From Paenibacillus fonticola DSM 21315 (lineage in GTDB: Bacteria; Bacillota; Bacilli; Paenibacillales; Paenibacillaceae): 64,000 nt of DNA. The notes under the pieces were generated by a model. The model was not told the origin of the DNA. It ran no database searches and saw only the letters and a program-made list of their open reading frames with translations. The stretch covers positions 86,638 through 150,637 of the forward strand of contig NZ_KB907255.1 in the NCBI RefSeq assembly GCF_000381905.1, in the 5' to 3' direction. How positions within the stretch are numbered: the stretch's first letter is position 1; each line of letters starts with the position of its first letter. Of the stretch, positions 54,695 through 62,929 are shown piece by piece. Position numbers and translations under genes: made by a program.

Positions 54695-55724
54695 ACTGAT
54701 CCACATTTTCCTTCGTAAAATCAAGCGGTTCGCCCATAATGACGGTATCGCCCTTCACTCTGATTTCCCCCACGTTGCGAATATCCTGGCCGTGATAAGG
54801 CGGTGCCCCGTCCAGCAAATTTTTGGCCAAAACGACCGTCAGATACCCCAGCTTTTTGGGACTCCATAAAGTAATGTTCTGAACCGTTCCCGCTTCCAGA
54901 TAAGAGCGCATCAGGTTAGGCGTAGACAGGCCGGCAATATGCAGTCCCGTTACATTGCTGTCGATTAATGCTTTCGCCGCAGCCGGCGGCACTACAGCCG
55001 AGGTGCCGATGATCCCGCCCAGCCCGGGGTGCTGTGCGAGCAGCTCCATGACAGCGCTGTAAGCTTTTTGCGGATCGTCGTCCGTCGCTACCGTTTGCAG
55101 CAGCGTCATCTGTGGATAATACTCGCGATTTTGCGCGGTAATCCATTTCACCCATTCATTCGTATTAGAAGCTGTAGAGGTTGCGGTCAAAATAACAAAG
55201 GTGCCCTCCTCCTCCATCTGCTCTGCAAGCGCATCCATTAAGTGGCGCCCAAGCGTTTCCGGATCGACCATATCAATGAACAGCTCCCGGCCAGACTCTG
55301 CCGTATCCGAATCCCAGGTAATGACCCGGATATCGTGCCGCTTCGCCTCCATAAGAACGGGCAAGAGCCGGGTGGAATCATTCGCCGAAATGGCCAGCAT
55401 ATCGACATTCCGGGCAATTAAATTGCGAATGACCCGAATCTGCTGCTCCGTATCCGCGACTGGCGATCCTTCATAAATCAACTCTACGCCCAGATCCATC
55501 GCCGCTTCCCGCGCTCCATCCTCCACCTGATTAAAATAAGGGTTTTCAGTCGCTTTTGGAACCATTCCGATCGTATACTTCTCATTCGTTGGCCGGGCCG
55601 ATGCCTGTATTTCCGTATCTTTGGAGAAAATAACCTCATAGCGTGCAGCTTCATCCTTGTTCAGACAGCTCGTTATGATGAACAATAGCACAAGCAGCCC
55701 CCCATATTTCCAGCCACGCCACAA
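54684..55724 (-). CDS. Periplasmic-binding-protein-like sugar sensor lipoprotein (RbsB/RhaS/LsrB type)
   Basis: 346 residues. A signal peptide ends in the lipobox LFIITSC (Cys at about 20). The mature protein is a type I periplasmic-binding protein (YTIGMVPKATENPYFNQVED, GSPVADTEQQIRVIRNLIAR, VDMLAISANDSTRLLPVL, IRVITWDSDTAESGREL), a class that binds ribose, rhamnose or AI-2. No permease or ATPase accompanies it; a kinase and regulator follow directly. That makes it a sensor subunit. Rhamnose or a rhamnoside is the likely ligand because of the neighbouring rhaM operon. Confidence 0.88.
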   Translation of the reverse strand: MWRGWKYGGLLVLLFIITSCLNKDEAARYEVIFSKDTEIQASARPTNEKYTIGMVPKATENPYFNQVEDGAREAAMDLGVELIYEGSPVADTEQQIRVIRNLIARNVDMLAISANDSTRLLPVLMEAKRHDIRVITWDSDTAESGRELFIDMVDPETLGRHLMDALAEQMEEEGTFVILTATSTASNTNEWVKWITAQNREYYPQMTLLQTVATDDDPQKAYSAVMELLAQHPGLGGIIGTSAVVPPAAAKALIDSNVTGLHIAGLSTPNLMRSYLEAGTVQNITLWSPKKLGYLTVVLAKNLLDGAPPYHGQDIRNVGEIRVKGDTVIMGEPLDFTKENVDQYAF

Positions 55725-55899
55725 GTCCTCTCCCTCCTTCCCAATTCCTTATTACAATTGCTGTTAAGTTATCATGGCTGCACTTAAGTGTAAAGTACCT
55801 TAAAGTACCCACTTATGCAGAAAGCCGAACCCCGTGGTTTCCCGCGAATGTCCGGCTAAGGAGAGACGTTTATGATTTCATGTGTTTAACTCAGCTTTC

Positions 55900-56030
55900 G
55901 CAGCTTTGCAGTTTTTGCAGCGTTCGTGGCTTTCGCAGCTTTTGCAGCTTTTGCGGCTTTACAGGCTTTGCAGTTTTGCAGCTTTGTAGCTTTGTAGCTT
56001 TGCAGCTTTGCAGCTTTGTAGCTTGAAATT
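55900..56030 (+). repeat. TTTGCAGCTTTGTAGC tandem repeats
   Basis: An 8-9 bp word, GCTTTGCA or GCTTTGTA, is repeated about fifteen times, first irregular (GCAGCTTTTGCGGC), then regular. Gene-free. Confidence 0.85.
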
Positions 56031-56099
56031 TGCAAATAAGCAAATAAGCCTCAATGTAAATGGGCAGAACTGGGGCCCGCTACTCAAATTGACAACGAA

Positions 56100-56420
56100 C
56101 ACTCACTTAGCAGCCAGATGCAAGGATTGTGTATGAAATATCATACATAATCCTCGTGTAGCTGCCTAATGCAGGGAATGTATATGAATTATCATACATA
56201 ATCCTCGTGAAGCTGCCTAATGCAGGGAATGTATATGAATTATCATACATAATCCTCGTGCAGCTGCCTAATGCAGGGAATGTATATGAATTATCATACA
56301 TAATCTCCCGTGTAGCTGCCTAATGCAGGGAATGTATATGAAATATCATACATAATCTCCCGTGTAGCTGCCTAATGCAGAGAATGTATATGAAATATCA
56401 TCTACATTCCTACCATAGCT
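56100..56420 (+). repeat. 51-53 bp tandem repeat, about six copies
   Basis: Each unit contains AGCTGCCTAATGCAGGGAAT followed by GTATATGAATTATCATACAT, an imperfect hairpin, and an ATAATC(T)CC(C)GT tail. The central four copies are almost identical. There are no unique spacers, so it is not a CRISPR array. A minus-strand ORF across the array is a repeat artefact. Confidence 0.92.
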
Positions 56421-56599
56421 GCCTATTCCAAGCAGAAAGGAATTGAGATCCTCTGCTCCACGTTCACTCCGCATTAACGAGTACAGCTTTATTATAAAGC
56501 CGTATCGCTGGGGCGTGATCCCAAGTCCGGTCCGATAACTAAAGTCGACGCTGAATTCACACCGAGACCTTTACCTACTTTCGTGGCATATTACCAACA

Positions 56600-56860
56600 T
56601 CACAGCAAATTACCTACTCGTGATAACTTACGTGATAACTTATCTACCTACGTAACAACTTATCTACCTACGTGATAACTTATCTACCTACGTGATAACT
56701 TATCTACCTACGTAACAACTTATCTACTTACGTGATAACTTATCTACCTACGTAGCAACTTATCTACCTGCGTGACTACTTATCTACCTACGTAGCAACT
56801 TATCTACCTGCGTGACTACTTATCTACCTAAGTAACAAATTACCTGTCTACATAACAAAT
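56600..56860 (+). repeat. 20-bp tandem repeat, about twelve copies
   Basis: The unit AACTTATCTACCTACGTGAT, with variants GTAAC, GTAGC and GTGACT in the last positions, is repeated head to tail. Some variant pairs recur in order, pointing to duplication of higher-order units. No spacers and no gene. Confidence 0.92.
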
Positions 56861-56982
56861 TACTCAAACCCGAAAGTTGCTGCATCGGCATCTGCTTTAT
56901 TACACGGCGAAACTTCGTCAAGCCATTCATCTTCTCAGCTTCTAACCAACAATACACCTAGGTTCAAGCTACTTTTTCCTCC

Positions 56983-58060
56983 GGTCGAGTAGACATGAGC
57001 CTCACGGCTCATGCCCCTCATAGATCCGTACGTGCCCAATTAAGGCATACGGCTCCTCATAACATCGTTTACAGAATTGCAATGATTAGCCATAGATACT
57101 CACATAGATTTTGGGCTCAGGTAAAGGGTTACGTTTCAGAAAGAGGTTAAATTGGTCATACGTAAAGCTTCTTTTCTGGCTTCTGCGATTCAACCATTTA
57201 AATAATGCTTTGGTAATCTGAAATTTGTATACGGACAGCCCCCGGCTATTGTCGGTTATCCCATAATAGCGGTAATGTCCGATCAGCTTGGCCCGTATAG
57301 TTTTCATTAATTCCTTTACATCTTGATGGCGTTCTGCTTTCAGCCATTCTTTGAATGCTTTCACTTTTGCCTTGGACTTCTTTCCGCTTGTTTTCCTCTT
57401 TATTCTAAATTTACCCTTGCTGCTTTTGCTGCAATAGTCACCTGTTGCTTTGCTGCCATCCAGTTCCTGGTGGCATTGTGTCAGTAGTTCCTCGTTCATG
57501 AGGTGATACAGCGATGTGAATTGCTCTTTTGGCTTTTCTCTTGCAATCTCTGCTATTCTTGCTAGTTTTGTTTGCATTTTCGCCCTACCCCTGTGTGTAG
57601 AAAATGTGTCTCTATCAAGAGTGATGATATGTCACTGCCTTTCCTCTACCGACGTTACTCGGTTTCATCGGTACTACGCAGTGTTCCGACTCCCTGTTCA
57701 TCATTTGACATCCTCCCTTATGATCAGTTGTTTGTCATACTTCTTTCAGAAGAATAGGCAGGGCCTCCCAAGTTGCTGTAAAGTCATTGTATAGCATGCC
57801 TGGCTCTACGACCCCGGGAGAGCTCATTCATCCTCGCCCTTGACGCATGAATGAGTGTTGTCTTCCGTACTTTCGAAAACGTCGACCTCTCCGTTTTGCT
57901 CTTTTCGTGGCTCAATCACTTTCAGGCCTGCTACCTGACTGTCTACGCTTAACGTCTAGAATTACTTCCAGCCGTCCAAGACTCGCTATTGGTGGCTTGG
58001 CTTTGCCTTTCCAAGCAGGATTTCCACCTGCTAAACTTCACAACCTACGCTTGGTCGCAC
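56983..58060 (-). mobile_element. Deletion derivative of a group II intron
   Basis: The intron lies on the minus strand. Its 5' end is GTGCGACC (58053-58060), the group II start consensus. The 3' part has domain V (57023-57054: GAGCCGTATGCC ... GGGCACGTACGGATC, with the AGC triad region) and domain VI (56994-57013: a perfect CATGAGCC / GGCTCATG hairpin), ending near TCGACC. The total of about 1.08 kb is roughly half of a normal element because most of the reverse transcriptase is missing. It sits 65 bp downstream of the alcohol dehydrogenase stop codon. Boundaries are good to a few bases at the 5' end and approximate at the 3' end. Confidence 0.85.
57086..57577 (-). pseudogene. Group II intron reverse transcriptase/maturase, internally deleted
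   Basis: The frame joins the true N-terminus of an LtrA-type protein (MQTKLARIAEIAREKPKEQF ... ELDGSKATG, about 46 residues) directly to the maturase and C-terminal part (KAFKEWLKAERHQDVKELMK ... LIGHYRYYGITDNSRGLSVY ... KRNPLPEPKI). The reverse-transcriptase fingers and palm with the YADD site are absent. The full protein is usually above 400 residues; 163 remain. The deletion kept the frame. The product cannot reverse-transcribe, but a maturase-like remnant might still be made. Confidence 0.88.
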
Positions 58061-58124
58061 CTAAAGTGGAGTATTTAATAACTAATCACAAGTAATGCAA
58101 AGGAAATTCGACTACAAGCTGGAG

Positions 58125-59276
58125 CTAAAGGATCTTCTTGAACATCGCGATCACTTCATCTTTCGTCGGGATAAACGGATTGCCCGGGGCGCAGGGGTCC
58201 TTCATGGCGTTTTCTGCAAGAAGATCCAGATCTGCCTCAGTTACGCCCAACTCGGACAGTTTGGCCGGAATGCCGACTTCCTTGGACAGCTCCTTGATCG
58301 CATTCACGACATAATCTGCGCATTCCTTGTCACTCTTCCCGTTCACATCCATTCCCATCGCCTTGGCAATCGGTCTGAATTTCTCCGGTACATGCTTGGC
58401 GTTCTCTTCTTCCACGATCGGCAGCAGCATCGCATTACAGACACCGTGCGGCAAATCATAAACACCGCCCAGTTGATGCGCCATCGCATGCACATAACCA
58501 AGACCGGCGTTATTGAAAGCGAGGCCGCCGAGAAAAATCGCGTATACCATCTGCTCTCGGGCTTCAATATCATGTCCGTTCTTCACAGTTCGCGCCAAGT
58601 TGTTATAAATCAGCTCCACGGCTGCCAGCGCAGTAGCGTCTGTTACCGGATAAGCGCCCGGAGTTACCAGCGCTTCGATGGCGTGCGTCAGCGCGTCCAT
58701 ACCGGTTGCCGCGGTCAGATCGGCAGGCTTGTCCACCATCAGCTCCGGATCATTAACGGAGATCGTCGCGATGCTGTTCTTATCGACCATCACCATTTTC
58801 ACTTTGCGTTCCTCATCTGTGATGACATAATTAATCGTCACTTCGGCAGACGTTCCTGCTGTAGTGTTCACAGCCACGATTGGCAGCGACTTGTGCTTCG
58901 ATTTATGGATACCCTCATACTCCGTAATATGACCGCCATTTGTAGCGATGATCCCTATACCCTTTGCCGTGTCCTGCGGCGAGCCGCCACCGAGCGATAT
59001 GAGGAAGTCACAGCCGTTTGCCCGAAGCGCCTCCACTCCGTCATGCACATTTTTACACGTCGGGTTCGGTTTCACTTCGTCGTAGACTGCATAATCAAGC
59101 CCGATTTGATCCAGCACTTTCAACAATTTACCAGCAATGCCGCTCTTCATTAGAAATTTATCGGTTACGACGAGCGCTTTCTTCAAGTTAAGCTCCATAA
59201 TGTAAGGTCCGATATCCTGGAGACAACCTTTGCCCATAATGTTGATGGACGGAACATAATACACACGAGTACTCAT
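58125..59276 (-). CDS. Iron-containing (group III) alcohol dehydrogenase
   Basis: 383 residues from the ATG after GGGAGG (11 nt). NAD(P)-dependent reduction of aldehydes to alcohols. The nucleotide-binding loop is ISLGGGSPQDTAKG; metal ligands lie in ATGMDALTHAIEAL and GYVHAMAHQLGGVYDLPHG. Similar to the butanol/ethanol and 1,3-propanediol dehydrogenases of Firmicutes. It is monocistronic; a group II intron remnant lies just downstream. The promoter region carries a 16-bp palindrome shared with the azoreductase promoter, suggesting common redox or electrophile control. The natural substrate is not determined. Confidence 0.93.
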   Translation of the reverse strand: MSTRVYYVPSINIMGKGCLQDIGPYIMELNLKKALVVTDKFLMKSGIAGKLLKVLDQIGLDYAVYDEVKPNPTCKNVHDGVEALRANGCDFLISLGGGSPQDTAKGIGIIATNGGHITEYEGIHKSKHKSLPIVAVNTTAGTSAEVTINYVITDEERKVKMVMVDKNSIATISVNDPELMVDKPADLTAATGMDALTHAIEALVTPGAYPVTDATALAAVELIYNNLARTVKNGHDIEAREQMVYAIFLGGLAFNNAGLGYVHAMAHQLGGVYDLPHGVCNAMLLPIVEEENAKHVPEKFRPIAKAMGMDVNGKSDKECADYVVNAIKELSKEVGIPAKLSELGVTEADLDLLAENAMKDPCAPGNPFIPTKDEVIAMFKKIL

Positions 59277-59306
59277 TTTCGACCAGCCTCCCAATCCGTA
59301 TAGTAA

Positions 59307-59334
59307 ATTATACTTTCAAGTGACACTTTTCACA
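59307..59334 (-). promoter_or_regulatory. Adh promoter region with AGTGA-N6-TCACA palindrome
   Basis: AGTGACACTTTTCACA (59319-59334) is a half-site pair of the type AGTGA-N6-TCACA, close to the Bacillus Fnr/CRP box TGTGA-N6-TCACA. On the minus strand a TATAAT (59307-59312) follows, so the palindrome would overlap the -35. The azoreductase promoter has the same element in the opposite orientation. Confidence 0.5.
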
Positions 59335-59482
59335 TACTACGCGTCTTTATCGTACCTTGCATTTTCTTCGTAGTCAACATATTACATACTGTTTTTAACT
59401 GTTTTTTTATTTTGTTTTGTCTTTTATTGAACGAAAGCCACACAATATGCTGTGGTATTTTATTTGTTTGTGTTTGAGGCCT

Positions 59483-59536
59483 AAAAAAAGAGCCGTCCCC
59501 GGCCCGGTCGATTGCGACCAGCAGAGACAGCCCCTT
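59483..59536 (-). terminator. Terminator of the azoreductase gene
   Basis: A long hairpin: outer arms AGCCGTCCCC / GGGGCTGTCT with mismatches, inner stem GGTCG / CGACC, followed on the minus strand by TTTTTTTAGG. It lies about 40 nt after the stop codon. Confidence 0.8.
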
Positions 59537-59576
59537 ATTTTCAAAACACGTAGTTTATTCCTCTTATCGGTTCGGC

Positions 59577-60218
59577 TTAAACGTATTGATGCGTCAGTTT
59601 GGAAGCCGCTTCCGCTACCCGGCGCAGTCCCTCTTCAACAATTTCGCCCGCTTTCGCCGGCATCGCGTTATGCCCTTCGATCACAACTTCATCGATGATC
59701 TGCATGCCGAACACTCCACCAAATACGTTGCGCATGTAATTTACAGCCATTTCCATTGGCGCCGTTTCCGGCGTGGAGTAAATTCCCCCGCGCGCGCTTA
59801 GGAAGATTGCCTTTTTATCCGTCATCAACGGAACGAGCTGGCCTTCTTCACTATATTTAAATGCGTAACCTGCCGCATAGACGTAATCGATAAAAGTTTG
59901 CAATTTAGCCGGGATAGTCAGGTTCCATAGCGGGAACGCGAAAACGACTACATCCGCTTCCGAAAGTGCATCCATCGCTTTTTGCTTAGCTGCCAGGATG
60001 CGTCCTTCCACATCGCTTAACTCCCCGCCACTCTGAACTTTACCGAAGGCGTCGAACAGATCCTGACCAAAGTAAGGCATGTCTTCAGCGAATACATCAT
60101 ACGTAGTCACGTTCAGTTCCTTTGCCTCTTTGACCGCCTCTATAAATGCTTCGTACATTTTACTCGACACGCCTTCTGCAGCCGGCCGATTGTTTGCTTT
60201 TACTACTAATACGTTCAT
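59577..60218 (-). CDS. azoR: FMN-dependent NADH-azoreductase
   Basis: 213 residues from the ATG 8 nt after GGAGG. Flavodoxin-like fold: VLVVKANNRPAAEGVSSKMY at the FMN phosphate site, VVVFAFPLWNLTIPAKLQTF, FLSARGGIYS, and YMRNVFGGVFGM. AzoR enzymes reduce quinones and azo compounds with two electrons and protect against electrophile stress. The gene has two palindromes in its promoter, one shared with the neighbouring alcohol dehydrogenase. Terminator downstream; monocistronic. Confidence 0.93.
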   Translation of the reverse strand: MNVLVVKANNRPAAEGVSSKMYEAFIEAVKEAKELNVTTYDVFAEDMPYFGQDLFDAFGKVQSGGELSDVEGRILAAKQKAMDALSEADVVVFAFPLWNLTIPAKLQTFIDYVYAAGYAFKYSEEGQLVPLMTDKKAIFLSARGGIYSTPETAPMEMAVNYMRNVFGGVFGMQIIDEVVIEGHNAMPAKAGEIVEEGLRRVAEAASKLTHQYV

Positions 60219-60250
60219 GTAAGATTCCTCCACTTTTTATATCTAGTAGA

Positions 60251-60303
60251 TGTGATAGACATCACTTTTATTTTACCAGATAATCGTTTTAGGTGTCACA
60301 CCT
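60251..60303 (-). promoter_or_regulatory. azoR promoter region with two palindromes
   Basis: TGTGATAGACATCACT (60251-60266) reads AGTGA-N6-TCACA on the minus strand, the same half sites as in the alcohol dehydrogenase promoter. AGGTGTCACACCT (60291-60303) is a second palindrome. A TAAAAT with GTGACA 18 nt upstream places the second palindrome over the -35 and the first just after the start, a repressor-like layout. Confidence 0.5.
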
Positions 60304-60411
60304 ACAGCCCCAATGGATGGACATTCCTTGTCATCATTTGTCATCTTTTCATCTCTTCCATTTAATTCCTAGCTGTTATTTTAAGTTCTAGCCGTATTTT
60401 ACTCCTTGCCA

Positions 60412-61233
60412 TCACTTAATTCCCAGCCTCATTCTGCAGCTGAACATAATTTCTAGTGTCTGATCCCCGAAATAATTATGGGCGCTTTCCCGGAAGGCAG
60501 CGATGTCCGCATCCAATTCCTTCGATCCCGCTTTGAATACGGTTTGCAATCCCCCCTGGCTTAGGGCGATTCCTACAAATCGCTCGGCATTGCATGGTTC
60601 TGTATTATGAAACACAACCTCTCTTGTATAACGAAATACGCCGCTGTTCTGCAGCACACGCAAATGTTCACTTTTATCCCGTTTCATTGCCTGCGCCTCG
60701 TGCGCGACCAGTTGTTCAACCAACGCGTCGGCCTTTTCGATTAACTGAAGGTATTGACGTTCCAGGCGCCAGCTTGCGATAGGCGGCCAATCGTAATCAT
60801 AGGCTGCGAAAATCCCGCCCCGTCTCAAAACCCGATGTACTTCCTGCAGGGTGCTGACGGGTTCCATCCAGTGGAACGACTGCGAACAAGTAATAATGTC
60901 AACCGATTCGTCGGCAGCATTCAGTTGATTGGAATAGCCCGGGACAAAAGAAATATGCTCCGCATCTTGATTTTCCCTAAGCTTCTCCTCCGCTTGACTT
61001 CTCATGTCGTCATTCGGCTCTACGCCAATGATTCGTTCCGCATGGTCTTTCCAGATCAAAGTGGACAATCCGGTGCCGCAGCCTACATCTATAATCAGCG
61101 CAGGTTTTTTCTCCAAATAATTCGTTAAAATCCTCACGACGAGTTCAGGAGCCTCAGGCCGATTCTGATCATACACATTGGCAAACCCGGTAAAGCGCTC
61201 GACATTGCTTAGCAAATTTCCTTCTGGTATCAC
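60412..61233 (-). CDS. SAM-dependent methyltransferase (class I)
   Basis: 273 residues from a GTG start after AGGAGGCGG. Motif I is LIIDVGCGTGLSTL; the acidic residue closing strand 2 is in IIGVEPNDDMRSQAEE; then ESVDIITCSQSFHWMEPVST, and a late FAAYDYDWPP. It resembles the methyltransferase_11 group around ubiquinone/menaquinone or unknown small-molecule methylation. Single gene; substrate unknown. Confidence 0.85.
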   Translation of the reverse strand: MIPEGNLLSNVERFTGFANVYDQNRPEAPELVVRILTNYLEKKPALIIDVGCGTGLSTLIWKDHAERIIGVEPNDDMRSQAEEKLRENQDAEHISFVPGYSNQLNAADESVDIITCSQSFHWMEPVSTLQEVHRVLRRGGIFAAYDYDWPPIASWRLERQYLQLIEKADALVEQLVAHEAQAMKRDKSEHLRVLQNSGVFRYTREVVFHNTEPCNAERFVGIALSQGGLQTVFKAGSKELDADIAAFRESAHNYFGDQTLEIMFSCRMRLGIK

Positions 61234-61379
61234 TTGAACCGCCTCCTATGATATGTAATTGCTACCTATTTTAATCCCCCTGATTGCCTCATGCAAACTT
61301 GGGAGTTAATGGTTTAGAAGGTTAGTGGTCTAGGAGTTAGTAGATTTGGTGAGAGGGATGAGAGTAAGAGTGGTGAGTG

Positions 61380-61520
61380 TGAGTTGATGGGATTGGTGAG
61401 GTTGATGGGGTTGATGGGGTTGATGGGGTTGATCGGGTTGGTCGGGTTAGTGACGTTGGTGACGTTGGTGACGTTGGTGACGTTGGTCGGGTTGGTGAGA
61501 GGGGGGAGTATTGATGAGAC
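61380..61520 (+). repeat. 9-bp tandem repeats (GGGTTGATG and ACGTTGGTG)
   Basis: GGGTTGATG is repeated about four times, followed by GACGTTGGT units repeated about four times, then related GGTGGGGGC words. ORFs on both strands over this stretch are simple-repeat translations. Confidence 0.88.
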
Positions 61521-61609
61521 TGGTGAGATTGATGGGGGCGGTGGGGGCGGTGGGACTCGCGGGACTAATGAGACCGACGGAATTGGCAGGATTCGTGAAC
61601 TGGTCATCC

Positions 61610-61810
61610 GCTAATGGACAGGAGATCCGCTATTTGTTGAAATAGGCCTGTTTCGCTATGCGTACGGACACTGGTTCCGTTATTCGACCAAATGGACTGC
61701 AATAAACAGGTTTTTGGGAGCAATAGCGGAACGTAGGTCCGTTAGCGCTCCAAAATCCCCTTAATTTCGCAAATAGCGCCCCCTGTGTCCGTTAACCGTT
61801 AGTTTCGCAT
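61610..61810 (+). repeat. Interspersed TCCGTTA-type intergenic element
   Basis: The words ATCCGCTA, TTCCGTTATTCG, GTCCGTTAGCG and GTCCGTTAACCG recur at about 50-bp spacing in a 200-nt stretch without coding potential. Similar stretches are, to my memory, common in Paenibacillus intergenic regions. Function unknown. Confidence 0.5.
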
Positions 61811-61844
61811 ATGCTAAAACCAGTTGCCCAGTCATTTGCCCGCA

Positions 61845-61960
61845 AGCTCACACGGCCACACTCAGCCACTAAGACACTAAGCCCACACGGCCACACGGCC
61901 ACACGGCCACTCAGCCACTCGGCCACACGGCCACACGCCCACCCAAACCCTCCTAGCCGC
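61845..61960 (+). repeat. CACACGGC 8-9 bp repeats
   Basis: CCACACGG and CCACTCAG or CCACTCGG words in tandem, about twelve copies. Followed at 62010-62045 by AAAGCAAAGCA repeats. Confidence 0.85.
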
Positions 61961-62056
61961 TCAGCCGGCAACTAACCGACGACAATCACGGCCTCACACC
62001 AGAAAAAGCAGAGAAAAAGCAAAGCAAAAGCAAAGCAAAAGCAGATGTGTAAAGAA

Positions 62057-62100
62057 GTTAAGCGGAAAACCGTGGTGTTTTCCGCTTAACTTTTATTTTG
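62057..62100 (+). terminator. Strong plus-strand terminator without an upstream gene
   Basis: A perfect 14-bp stem (GTTAAGCGGAAAAC / GTTTTCCGCTTAAC) with loop CGTGGT is followed by TTTTATTTTG on the plus strand. On the minus strand the tail is only TTCTTTAC, which might end the lipoprotein gene at 62190. No plus-strand gene was found in the 950 nt upstream. Confidence 0.75.
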
Positions 62101-62189
62101 GGTACTTTTTGGACATCCCCTTCAGTTTCTTCGGAATCAACCTTTTCCCCTGCCTGTATCCCAATTGTTCAGTTCAATTTATATGATTC

Positions 62190-62765
62190 CTAATCGTCAA
62201 GCTCCACGTTTTGAATGTTCCCCTCCCCATCGATCGTCCACTCAATTTCAACCCCTTTATTCAACCCAAGGTTGTCGTCGTCTTCAATCGTTACATTGTC
62301 CGGAATGGTAATTGTTTGCTGTGTACCATGATCCACTTGAACGGTGACTTCCTTACCGCTAACCTGTGAGATGATCCCCTCATATTCCAGATTAAGCAGG
62401 ACCAGCCCGCCGTTTGCATCCGTAATCGTGACGCGCTTGCCTCCGTCCGTCAGCAGCTCAATCTTTTTATGATAATTATTTTTCAGAGTGATATCTTTAA
62501 TTACCCTTTTGACTTTCACACCGGATGGAAGTCCTTCCGTATCCGAAATGGCTGCCGTTCCGTCCTGCTGATGCTTCGGATTGTTCACCGAGTTATTGGA
62601 GTTCGCTCCTGTCGATGCCGATGAATCCGCGGCCGGCGCCTCCTTTGTCCCCTGTGCACCAGATTGCGGCTTGCTCGTGCAGCCGCTTAACAAAATACAT
62701 GTACAAATGACAAGAAGTAGTGTGGAATAGAGACCACGCCTAGTGCTGTCTTTACTATGTGTCAT
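62190..62765 (-). CDS. Putative lipoprotein of unknown function
   Basis: 191 residues from the ATG after CGGAGG; an upstream in-frame start is less likely. Signal peptide with lipobox ILLSGC (Cys at about 29), then a Ser/Ala/Asn-rich linker of about 45 residues. The C-terminal domain of about 110 residues alternates beta-strand-like segments (VKRVIKDITLKNNYHKKIEL, ISQVSGKEVTVQVD, TITIPDNVTIEDDD) and resembles small OB- or barrel-like domains seen in exported Bacillus proteins. Family not recognised. Confidence 0.75.
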   Translation of the reverse strand: MTHSKDSTRRGLYSTLLLVICTCILLSGCTSKPQSGAQGTKEAPAADSSASTGANSNNSVNNPKHQQDGTAAISDTEGLPSGVKVKRVIKDITLKNNYHKKIELLTDGGKRVTITDANGGLVLLNLEYEGIISQVSGKEVTVQVDHGTQQTITIPDNVTIEDDDNLGLNKGVEIEWTIDGEGNIQNVELDD

Positions 62766-62929
62766 CGTATACCTCCGTAAGTTAAGCTTGATATTGTACA
62801 TAGCGTATAGTTTTTACAATATCTTTAGTTATTATAAGCTAACGACTTGAAATTCAAAAAACTGTCGAAACCTGTCTTCCTGGCCGATACATAGTATAAA
62901 GGGAAAATTTAGGTGAAAGGAGGGTTATT

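Noticed and set aside
56100-56860. Regular repeats that could suggest a CRISPR array
   Set aside because: The units are contiguous and nearly identical, with no unique spacers, and no cas gene is near.
58095-59153. 352-codon open frame on the plus strand
   Set aside because: Antisense to the iron alcohol dehydrogenase, which has clear metal and nucleotide motifs.
61314-61614. Open frames on both strands over the 9-bp repeats
   Set aside because: Codon-multiple simple repeats keep frames open on both strands; no start signal on either.
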